Assembly: GCF_902493215.1 (NCBI RefSeq)
Contig: NZ_CABUOL010000035.1
Location: 1 to 13,500 of the forward strand
DNA length: 13,500 bases
Direction: 5' to 3'
From: an uncultured Mediterranea sp.
GTDB taxonomy: Bacteria; Bacteroidota; Bacteroidia; Bacteroidales; Bacteroidaceae
This document shows, in pieces, positions 1 to 6,087 of this stretch. The position numbers were made by a program, and so were the translations under genes. Under the pieces are notes generated by a model that searched no databases, was not told where the DNA came from, and saw only the letters and a list, made by a program, of their open reading frames with translations. The first letter of the stretch is position 1. Each line of letters starts with the position of its first letter.

Positions 1-9
1 TCTTCATGC

Positions 10-90
10 TTAACCATTCGTTTTTGACAACATTTCAATGACCTCTTTAGTGTTTCCGAACCAGCTTTTGCCGGTTCTATTGTTTAACTT
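10..90 (-). other. Open in-frame tail beyond the susD stop codon
   Basis: After the TAA at 91-93 the same minus-strand frame reads 26 more codons to a second TAA at 10-12. The stretch includes RTGKSWFGNTKEVIEML, which has a protein-like composition, while the other two minus frames close almost at once. I do not recognise the family, and it does not look like a SusD segment. It could be the 3' end of another gene joined to the susD fragment by deletion or insertion, or chance. A minus-strand ATG at 5-7 follows directly and could start the next gene, but only a few bases of it are visible. Confidence 0.3.
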
Positions 91-297
91 TTAATCTTTC
101 GGTAAAAATTTACCGAAGTATTGATCTGATATTACATTAAATATATTGGCATGCCAGTTTTTGGTATAATTAACATTTTCAAAAACCTGCTCCATCGTAA
201 GGTTACTAGCCAATTCATCGGATACATCCAAATAATCAGCACATGAAGTCAACGTCAAACATGACGCCGCAAATAACGAAAATAGATATCTTTTCAT
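91..297 (-). pseudogene. Truncated SusD/RagB-like lipoprotein (N-terminal fragment)
   Basis: This is the start of a SusD-family glycan-binding lipoprotein, which would normally cap the SusC channel on the cell surface. The chosen ATG at 295-297 begins MKRYLFSLF; an in-frame GTG at 307-309 is less likely. A lipoprotein signal ends in the lipobox LTSC, with the acylated Cys at residue 19, followed by the acidic stretch ADYLDVSDE. The motif NLTMEQVFENVNYTKNWHAN resembles the N-terminal region of SusD proteins. The frame then stops at TAA (91-93) after 68 residues, whereas family members are usually about 500-600 residues, so it cannot form a complete SusD. The start lies 15 bases after the susC stop, the usual susC-susD operon layout. 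Truncation by deletion, by insertion of foreign DNA or by a point mutation are all possible. The SusD assignment is firm for the N-terminus only. Confidence 0.75.
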
Positions 298-312
298 ATT
301 AATATTCACAAA

Positions 313-3300
313 TTAAAAAGTTAACTCAAGTCCTACAGTCCAAGTCATATTAATAGGGTATTTAATTCCAGCTCCTGCCGATCCCAATTCCGGATCCCAC
401 ATTTTTACATGATCCCATACAGCCAGGTTATTTCCTTGTATATAGATACGGGCCTGCTTCATAAGACATTTTTTCAACCATTCCTTATCAAAATTATATC
501 CAACCTCCAGATTCTTCAAACGCAGGAAGGAAGCATCCCGATACCACCATGTGCTATTATAGGTATTGTGAACAAAATTCTCAGTATGCAGTCGTGGGAA
601 CATCACATTGGTATTCGTCGGATCATTACTACTCCAATGGTTCATAGCCTCACAACGGACAGAACCTAATTTACCTTGATTAAAAGGTATAAAATGAGTA
701 GAACCATTCAGATTAATAGCTGTATTAGTTACTCCTTGGAAAAATACGCCTGCATAAATTCCTTTATACTCAACATTCAGTCCAAATCCATACACAATTT
801 CCGGATTTTCCGAATAAAAATCATGATCATAGGTAGCATCGTAACTATCTATCTTCTTATCACCATTCAAATCTCTATATTTAATATCACCCGGTCGCAC
901 ACCACCACTAGGAACAGGCATACCTTCTTTCAAAGTATATTGTTTACTACCTGTAGTAGGATCCACCACAATATCAAAATCATCTTCAGCATACAAACCA
1001 TCAGCAATATACAATTGAGGCTTACCTAAAATATTACCGGTGTATCGTTGATAATCATAGAGAGGAGCAACTTCATCATATTCTATGACTTTATTATGAG
1101 CATAAGTAAAATTACCACGGAAAGACAAAACCCAATCACGAATATTCTGTCTAAACACGATATTTCCATCAACTCCCATATTCTTTACCTTACCAAAATT
1201 TTGCCAAGGACTCTGACGAAAACCGGCAACACTACTTACCGTCTTACGTTGCATTAAAATGTTTCGGCGATCATTGCGGAATACATCTACACTCATATCA
1301 AAACGCCCGTCAAAAAGTCCCAAATCAATACCCACATTTTTCTTTTCTTCTATTTCCCAAGAAAGGAAAGGAGCCTCAAACAAATTTTCAACGATTCCAC
1401 CATGTCCGTTACTTACCCCACCGTTAGGGCCATCCGAAAAACCAAAATTATAACCTGGAGCACCTTGATTCAAAGACCCTCTATAAGGGAAACGCGTACT
1501 TCCGATATTGTCATTACCCGTCAATCCATAAGAAGCTCTCAGTTTCAATTTATTTATCACATCAGAACAACTTTGCATAAAAGCTTCATTACTGATATAC
1601 CAGGCAGCACCAACAGCCGGGAAAATACCCCAACGATGGCCTTTTGCAAAATTTTCACTTCCAGTCATACCAAAACTTCCTTCCAGCATATAACGCCCGT
1701 CATATCCGTAAGACACACGTGATACAAAACTCTGTTTTTTAAACGGAAGACCATCACCTTGAGTCTGACGCTCCTTTTGCATATAAAGTAACATACCACT
1801 TACATCGTGCACGTCATTGAAAACCCGCTTATAATTGAGTGAACCTTCCAAATAGATTCGCTTTTCACCACCAGTACCGTTGTTTATCGGATCTGTCAGA
1901 TTCGGTTTTCCCTCATTGACCATTATATATTGTCTCACTCCATCCACAACCTCCAATCTATATGATTTAGGTTCCTTCGTACGTCTCGTTTGTGAATAAT
2001 AATCAGCATCAAAACTACCGGACAGTTTAAGACTCAATCCTTTGGTTATAAAATCCAATTTCTGGTCCAATGTCAATTTAGACTGAATAAAAGCTTCCCA
2101 ATTATCCTGATAACCGGATTCGTTCAACTTATTGTATGGGTTGGCTGTTTCATTCATATTATTATACAGCTTAGACTCTGAAATAGTTCCATCCGAGAAA
2201 ATTAACGGAAACTCATTAGGTGCAAAAGAAAACAGACTACCCCAAATTGATTCAGTGCTTATACCCGGATAATGAGAATCTGTATATTGGCCACTGATAT
2301 CTACAGAAAGTAATGTAGTCTTGGTAACATCAATATCTATATTGGAACGAATGTTGTATCGGCTTAATCCAATATTGGCATCGTACAAGTCGGAGGCTTT
2401 AGATTCGTAAATTCCATCTTCATGATAAAAAGCGCCTGAAACAAAGTAACGCACCCGTTCGCCACCTCCACGAAGATTCAGAGTCACTCGCTGGTTAAAA
2501 CTTTGATCCTTCAACAAACTTAAAAAATCGGCATCTGGATACAAATCCGGATCTGCTCCAGTACGATACATTTCCAGTACCTCATCCGAATAAGGAGCGA
2601 CAAAGCCTTTAGTAGGATTACCTGCATTCTCCCAAGCTGCTTCGTTATACAACCGGGCATAGTCATACGATCCCATCAGACGAGGCAAACGAGTCGGCTT
2701 GTTCATTCCAAATTCAGCTCGTACATCCAACGTCGGTTTCTGAGATTTACCACGTTTAGAAGTAATCAAAACAACACCATTGGCTCCTTCGGCACCATAT
2801 ACGGCAGTAGCAGCCGCATCCTTCAGAACAGTAAAGGTTTCTATCTCGTCCACACCGATATCAGACATACTACGGGGAACACCATCGACCAAAACCAACG
2901 GGGAAGTTCCACCAGCAAAAGAACTGATACCACGTATCCAGAATTGAGCATCGTCCCTACCCGGCTCACCAGAACGCTGTACGGCCAACACACCTGCTAT
3001 CTGACCAGCCAGATTATTGGTCAAGCTTCGGGTAGGCATCTGAAGTTCCTTGGAAGAAATACTATTGACAGATGAAACTACACTTTCTTTCTTCTGCTGG
3101 CCATAACCTATAATTACGACATCTTCCAAATTAGTTGAAGATTCCAACATTTTGACATTTATTGCAGCTGAACTTTTGATTTCCCGTTCTTCCTGATTGT
3201 ATCCAATATAACTGAAGACCAATATCTGCCCCACTTTAGCTTTAATTGAATACCGTCCGTTAACATCCGTAATGACTCCAGTATTCGAACCTTTAATCTG

Positions 3301-3756
3301 AACGGTAGCTCCAATTACGGGATTACCATCACCATCTGTCACCAAACCGGAAATTGTTGAACCTTTAGCAGAACCTGGTACCTGCGTCACTTCCGATTCA
3401 ACATCTGTTGTTTTTTTCAGCAATATCTGCCGATCATTGATTTCATAAGCCACATTCGTTCCTGCCAGGATCTGATCCAGAATCTGGGAGACACTTTGCT
3501 TGTCGGCATTCACCGAAACCTTCTTTGAAGTATCGAGCAAGTCGGAACGATACATGAAGATGAATTCACTCTGTTTTTCAATGGTTTGAAGAACGGTTTT
3601 AATAGAGACGTTCTTCAACTGGAATGTAAAAGTCTGATTTTGTGCGTAGGCCAAATTGCCTGCGTAACTAAAAATTGTGGTTAATAAAAATCCCACAGCA
3701 AGCATAAATTTCGTTAACCGAGGCTTCATGATTGCGCTTTTCATTATCTTTTTCAT
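313..3756 (-). CDS. SusC/RagA-family TonB-dependent outer membrane receptor with STN signalling domain
   Basis: An outer-membrane beta-barrel that imports oligosaccharides using TonB energy, normally together with SusD. The frame extends to 3813, but I place the start at ATG 3754-3756 (MKKIMKSAIM), giving 1147 residues; ATGs at 3744 and 3729 are alternatives. A signal peptide ends near AYA|Q (about residue 38). Residues about 41-115 form an STN domain (FQLKNVSIKTVLQTIEKQ). Residues 134-206 form a carboxypeptidase-regulatory-like domain (ISGLVTDGDGNPVIGATV), followed by the TonB-box-like DVVIIGYG at about 212-219. A plug domain follows at about 225-339 (GVLAVQRSGEPGRDD, LVLVDGVPRSM, LKDAAATAVYGAEGANGVV), then the barrel, which ends in a terminal Phe (GLELTF). 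The STN domain indicates trans-envelope signalling to the FecR anti-sigma factor encoded just upstream. No TAnnTTTG box is seen before it on its own strand, which fits control by the ECF factor. The natural substrate is not evident; the neighbouring enzymes suggest a beta-galactoside. Confidence 0.95.
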   Translation of the reverse strand: MKKIMKSAIMKPRLTKFMLAVGFLLTTIFSYAGNLAYAQNQTFTFQLKNVSIKTVLQTIEKQSEFIFMYRSDLLDTSKKVSVNADKQSVSQILDQILAGTNVAYEINDRQILLKKTTDVESEVTQVPGSAKGSTISGLVTDGDGNPVIGATVQIKGSNTGVITDVNGRYSIKAKVGQILVFSYIGYNQEEREIKSSAAINVKMLESSTNLEDVVIIGYGQQKKESVVSSVNSISSKELQMPTRSLTNNLAGQIAGVLAVQRSGEPGRDDAQFWIRGISSFAGGTSPLVLVDGVPRSMSDIGVDEIETFTVLKDAAATAVYGAEGANGVVLITSKRGKSQKPTLDVRAEFGMNKPTRLPRLMGSYDYARLYNEAAWENAGNPTKGFVAPYSDEVLEMYRTGADPDLYPDADFLSLLKDQSFNQRVTLNLRGGGERVRYFVSGAFYHEDGIYESKASDLYDANIGLSRYNIRSNIDIDVTKTTLLSVDISGQYTDSHYPGISTESIWGSLFSFAPNEFPLIFSDGTISESKLYNNMNETANPYNKLNESGYQDNWEAFIQSKLTLDQKLDFITKGLSLKLSGSFDADYYSQTRRTKEPKSYRLEVVDGVRQYIMVNEGKPNLTDPINNGTGGEKRIYLEGSLNYKRVFNDVHDVSGMLLYMQKERQTQGDGLPFKKQSFVSRVSYGYDGRYMLEGSFGMTGSENFAKGHRWGIFPAVGAAWYISNEAFMQSCSDVINKLKLRASYGLTGNDNIGSTRFPYRGSLNQGAPGYNFGFSDGPNGGVSNGHGGIVENLFEAPFLSWEIEEKKNVGIDLGLFDGRFDMSVDVFRNDRRNILMQRKTVSSVAGFRQSPWQNFGKVKNMGVDGNIVFRQNIRDWVLSFRGNFTYAHNKVIEYDEVAPLYDYQRYTGNILGKPQLYIADGLYAEDDFDIVVDPTTGSKQYTLKEGMPVPSGGVRPGDIKYRDLNGDKKIDSYDATYDHDFYSENPEIVYGFGLNVEYKGIYAGVFFQGVTNTAINLNGSTHFIPFNQGKLGSVRCEAMNHWSSNDPTNTNVMFPRLHTENFVHNTYNSTWWYRDASFLRLKNLEVGYNFDKEWLKKCLMKQARIYIQGNNLAVWDHVKMWDPELGSAGAGIKYPINMTWTVGLELTF

Positions 3757-3763
3757 AAATTTG
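3731..3763 (+). promoter_or_regulatory. Candidate plus-strand promoter antisense to susC
   Basis: TAAATTTG at 3756-3763 is an exact match to the Bacteroides -7 element TAnnTTTG. ATTG at 3731-3734 matches three of four bases of the -33 TTTG, with a 21-base spacer. It overlaps the susC start codon on the opposite strand and points toward a hairpin with a T-rich tail 40 bases downstream. There is no plus-strand gene nearby for it to serve, so a short antisense RNA is the natural product. Confidence 0.45.
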
Positions 3764-3769
3764 TCATAG

Positions 3770-3842
3770 ATTTTATTATAACACATTTTGGTGTTCTTCA
3801 CGGGTCCGTACAATATTCGCAGTATTGTACGGACTTTTCTTT
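3770..3842 (+). ncRNA. Candidate cis-antisense small RNA over the susC leader
   Basis: A predicted transcript of about 70 bases, from just downstream of the exact TAAATTTG box to the T-rich run after the hairpin at 3804-3834. It would be fully complementary to the susC mRNA leader, from roughly 14 to 86 bases before the chosen start codon. Antisense RNAs at this position, between the anti-sigma gene and susC, are known in Bacteroides polysaccharide loci; DonS of the B. fragilis don locus represses its susC homologue. The promoter box, hairpin and T-run are seen directly. Transcription, exact ends and a repressive role are inferred from that precedent. Confidence 0.45.
3804..3834 (+). terminator. 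Perfect 12-bp hairpin with plus-strand T-run
   Basis: GTCCGTACAATA (3804-3815) and TATTGTACGGAC (3823-3834) form a perfect 12-bp stem around a 7-base loop (TTCGCAG). On the plus strand it is followed directly by TTTTCTTTTG, so it reads as an intrinsic terminator in that direction. On the minus strand no T-run follows, so it does not terminate the FecR message. There it would sit as a stem-loop in the FecR-susC gap and in any susC leader that starts upstream of it. Confidence 0.6.
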
Positions 3843-3915
3843 TGTTTATACGTAGTATTTTATGTACTCATAGGCTCAATTTTAACGTTATACATCGGGT
3901 TATTACTCTCGTCTT

Positions 3916-4989
3916 TCATGGTTCGTCATCGTGCTGAAGATGCAGGACATACGCATCGGCCTGCTTCGTACAGATGAATCCGCCCGTAAGCGACAGGTTA
4001 CGGAGAGCTTCTTCCACGCCACGTTGCAGGTCAATCTTGCCGGCAATTCTTATATCCCTAATATCTTCACCACAAACAATTTGCACATCATAATAACGGC
4101 TCAGATCGTCTACGATATCTCCTATGGTACCGTTGTTCAAAGGCAAAATGCCTTTGGTCCACAGGATATAGTCGGCAGCATCCACCGCTTCCGTGTGTAT
4201 GGCTCCCTCAGCCGGTACAACCGCCTTATTGTCGGGCGTCAGTTTCGCTTCGGCACCGGAACCGCTTTTCACGTTCACCATTCCACGAAGTAAAACAATT
4301 TCACCAGACTCAGCTTCATTACTATAAGCTTTGACGTCGAAAGCGGTACCCAACACTTCTACATCGAAACGCGCCGTCTTCACGACAAACGGCGCCGTTT
4401 CGTCGCGGCGCACATCAATATAGATTTCACCGTCTACAAAAATCTCACGACGGTTCTTCTCAAAACGTTTCGGATAAACGACTTTCGTGCCCGAATTGAT
4501 ATAGAGTTCCGAACCATCGGCCAATATCAGACGGCCGAACCGCCCTTTCGGTACAATAATCTGGTCGTAAGGATCATCCGGTACCTCAGTCTTCTCCACT
4601 TCCGCTTCATCCACTTGGATACCGCCATCCTGCTGATAAGTCACCGTACCGCCGTCTTTCACCCGAAGGGTCTGCTCGGGAGCGACTATCAGCTGGATTT
4701 CGTCTGTTTCCACCGTCTTTTCCATCATACGGGCCGCAACAACCGACAAATCGGGCTGCTGTTCCCAGTAATGTCCCACGCCCAGCCAAATGCAACCTGC
4801 CAGCAATGCTGCCGCCGACACACTGCCCCACACCATCATCCGACGCTTGCTGCGGCGGGCATCGATGCTGCGGTCAATCCGGCGCCACAACTCGTTCATC
4901 TCCTGTTGCGAGGAGGTATCTTCCTGAACCCGGAAGTAAGTTACCAGCCGGGACAGTACGCGCTTTATGTCACTTATTTCGTATTTCAT
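3916..4989 (-). CDS. FecR-family anti-sigma factor
   Basis: An inner-membrane anti-sigma factor that holds an ECF sigma factor inactive until a SusC-type receptor signals through its STN domain. The frame is open to 5037, but I prefer ATG 4987-4989 (MKYEISDIKRVLSRL), giving 357 residues, because a good promoter lies 70-100 bases upstream of it. The N-terminal cytoplasmic part (about 1-50) would bind sigma. One membrane segment lies at about 51-72 (MMVWGSVSAAALLAGCIWL). The FecR domain spans about 142-242 (VPKGRFGRLILADGSELYI, FVDGEIYIDV, FDVEVLGTAFDVKAY). The C-terminal DUF4974-type domain spans about 280-352 (GILPLNNGTIGDIVDDLSRY) and is the periplasmic part expected to contact STN. It lies divergent to the sigma gene at 5163 and 159 bases upstream of susC on the same strand. 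The pairing with both neighbours is inferred from position and family. It is visibly GC-richer than susC. Confidence 0.93.
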   Translation of the reverse strand: MKYEISDIKRVLSRLVTYFRVQEDTSSQQEMNELWRRIDRSIDARRSKRRMMVWGSVSAAALLAGCIWLGVGHYWEQQPDLSVVAARMMEKTVETDEIQLIVAPEQTLRVKDGGTVTYQQDGGIQVDEAEVEKTEVPDDPYDQIIVPKGRFGRLILADGSELYINSGTKVVYPKRFEKNRREIFVDGEIYIDVRRDETAPFVVKTARFDVEVLGTAFDVKAYSNEAESGEIVLLRGMVNVKSGSGAEAKLTPDNKAVVPAEGAIHTEAVDAADYILWTKGILPLNNGTIGDIVDDLSRYYDVQIVCGEDIRDIRIAGKIDLQRGVEEALRNLSLTGGFICTKQADAYVLHLQHDDEP

Positions 4990-5057
4990 AAATCGGCCTT
5001 TGTATCTAGAATGGATTCGCATGAAAAACCTACTCACTTATCAGGAACTTTTTTTCA

Positions 5058-5090
5058 GAAAAATAAAAAAAGGCTGCAAATGCCTCCAAA
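5058..5090 (-). promoter_or_regulatory. Candidate promoter for the FecR gene
   Basis: On the minus strand, TTTG (5090-5087) is followed after 21 bases by TATTTTTC (5065-5058). These match the Bacteroides -33 TTTG exactly and the -7 TAnnTTTG at all but the last base. Transcription would begin near 5051, giving a leader of about 60 bases to the preferred FecR start at 4989 but only about 14 to the upstream alternative at 5037, which supports the shorter protein. Confidence 0.5.
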
Positions 5091-5113
5091 CGCCCGCAAT
5101 ATTTCACTCCAAT

Positions 5114-5145
5114 CTTGGACATAAGATAAAAAATACTTTTATTTG
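5114..5145 (+). promoter_or_regulatory. Candidate promoter for the first ECF sigma gene
   Basis: CTTG at 5114-5117 and TTTATTTG at 5138-5145 are separated by 20 bases and match the Bacteroides -33/-7 pattern with one mismatch in each box. An alternative -7 box, TACTTTTA (5134-5141), overlaps it. Transcription would start near 5150, leaving a leader of only about 10 bases. It lies back to back with the FecR promoter, so the sigma and anti-sigma genes would be transcribed divergently. Confidence 0.35.
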
Positions 5146-5162
5146 CAAAAGAATTTCCAAAA

Positions 5163-5795
5163 ATGAAAGACATAACAAGCATCGAACAGACAGACGACAC
5201 CACCCTGTGGCACCTCCTGACCGAAGGAGACCGCAAGGCGCTGGAGGTAATCTACCAACGGTATTACGTCCTGCTGTTGAATTATGGCTTGAAATGTACT
5301 TCCGACCGCGAGCTGATCAAGGACTGCATCCACGACCTCTTTGTCCACCTCTATCACAATACCCGCATCAACATCGAAGGCATCACCGTACGGGCCTATC
5401 TGCTGAAAGCATTGAAGAACAACCTGTTCAATAAGCTTGTCGGACTGGAGCGGGAAAGGGATTCGCTGGATGCTTCTTCGTTTGAGATACCAAACGACGA
5501 AGACCTCTTCGAACAGATGTTTCCGCAAAACGACCGGGATTTTGCACTGGCCCAACACTTGCTGAAAGCCATCGCGCAGTTGCCTCCACATCAGAAGACA
5601 GCCCTCTACCTGCGCTACGTCAAGGAGCTTTCGCACAAAGAAATAGCGGCCATCATGGACATCAACGAACAGTCGTCCATGAATCTGACCAACCGCGCCC
5701 TGCTCAAGCTCCGTTCCCTGATGGGGAAAGACGGCATGACCTTGGGCGTATGCCAGACCATCCTCTTGCTGAAATCGTTCTGGGTTCTGGCTTAA
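5163..5795 (+). CDS. ECF sigma-70 factor (Bacteroides PUL type), probable partner of FecR
   Basis: An RNA polymerase ECF sigma factor of 210 residues, expected to direct transcription of the neighbouring susC when released by FecR. Region 2 lies at about residues 27-95 (YQRYYVLLLNYGLKCTSDRE, LIKDCIHDLFVHLY, RAYLLKALKNNLFN). Region 4 lies at about 132-186 (QLPPHQKTALYLRYVKELS, HKEIAAIMDINEQSSMNL), with its helix-turn-helix at about 156-184. An acidic linker containing NDEDLFEQMF joins them. The C-terminus continues past the usual end of region 4 with a hydrophobic tail (TLGVCQTILLLKSFWVLA, 193-210). The gene is divergent from FecR across a 173-base gap with a candidate promoter in each direction. 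It resembles the second sigma factor at 10307 (shared NYGLK, LSHKEIA, SMN). The family is clear; the partner assignment rests on adjacency. Confidence 0.95.
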   Translation: MKDITSIEQTDDTTLWHLLTEGDRKALEVIYQRYYVLLLNYGLKCTSDRELIKDCIHDLFVHLYHNTRINIEGITVRAYLLKALKNNLFNKLVGLERERDSLDASSFEIPNDEDLFEQMFPQNDRDFALAQHLLKAIAQLPPHQKTALYLRYVKELSHKEIAAIMDINEQSSMNLTNRALLKLRSLMGKDGMTLGVCQTILLLKSFWVLA

Positions 5796-5822
5796 AAGCA
5801 TCGTAACAAACGAAAACAGGGC

Positions 5823-5962
5823 GTTCCATCTGTTTCCCCTATAAGGAAACGAGCGTTCCCTCTATTAGGGAACAACAGTTCCCCTATGAGGAAACGGGAG
5901 TTACCATGCTAGGGAACGAGCGTTTCCATGCGCTGGGAACGGGCGTTCCCTACAAGGGAAAC
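5823..5962 (+). repeat. Cluster of six short palindromes (alternating GTTCCC / GGGAAC half-sites)
   Basis: Six imperfect palindromes of 18-19 bases start at 5832, 5855, 5878, 5900, 5922 and 5945, with a period of 22-23 bases. Each follows the form GTTyCC, 6-7 variable bases, then GGrAAC. They are joined by 4-base spacers such as GAGC, AACA and GGGC, and a lone half-site (GTTCC) sits at 5823. Thirteen half-sites therefore alternate in orientation, and each can pair with the neighbour on either side. The cluster lies in the 3' flank of the first sigma gene, before the shared terminator. It has no coding potential that I can support. It could be a multi-hairpin mRNA element, a binding array or a Bacteroides intergenic repeat. 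Between 5963 and 6022 I see nothing further. Confidence 0.85.
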
Positions 5963-6022
5963 GAAGACATCCGTGTATCTTACCTGCCCAAAGAAAGCAT
6001 GACACCTCGCTCTATCAAAAAA

Positions 6023-6068
6023 GAAAAGGCTGCATCAGGATGACAATTCATCCTGATGCAGCCTTTTC
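6023..6068. terminator. Strong bidirectional terminator between sigma and GH2 genes
   Basis: Bases 6023-6043 pair perfectly with 6048-6068 (21 bp) around the tetraloop CAAT; the core is GGCTGCATCAGGATGA. The stem is flanked by A-rich sequence on the left and T-rich sequence on the right. Transcripts from the plus-strand sigma gene end in TTTTCCCTTATTT, and those from the minus-strand GH2 gene end in CCTTTTCTTTTTTG. The two genes are convergent, so one hairpin can serve both. Confidence 0.88.
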
Positions 6069-6087
6069 CCTTATTTCAGGAACAGAC

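Noticed and set aside
13..297. A simple frameshift in susD that could be joined to a longer frame.
   Set aside because: The other two minus frames also close quickly between 60 and 110, and neither shows SusD-like sequence. The only open continuation is in the same frame beyond the TAA.
3757..3813. Longer SusC start at 3813 (MYGPVKNTKM).
   Set aside because: It would begin inside the hairpin and adds residues ahead of a normal signal peptide. The ATG at 3756 gives a typical charged-then-hydrophobic export signal.
3804..3834. Hairpin as the terminator of the FecR gene.
   Set aside because: On the minus strand the stem is followed by CCGTGAAGAACACC with no T-run. The T-run lies on the plus-strand side.
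5139..5801. Minus-strand open frame of 220 codons opposite the first sigma gene.
   Set aside because: The plus strand encodes a clear ECF sigma factor; the opposite frame has no recognisable motif.
5823..5962. Possible CRISPR array.
   Set aside because: Units are only 18-19 bases, each internally palindromic, separated by 4 bases, with no unique 30-base spacers and no cas genes nearby.
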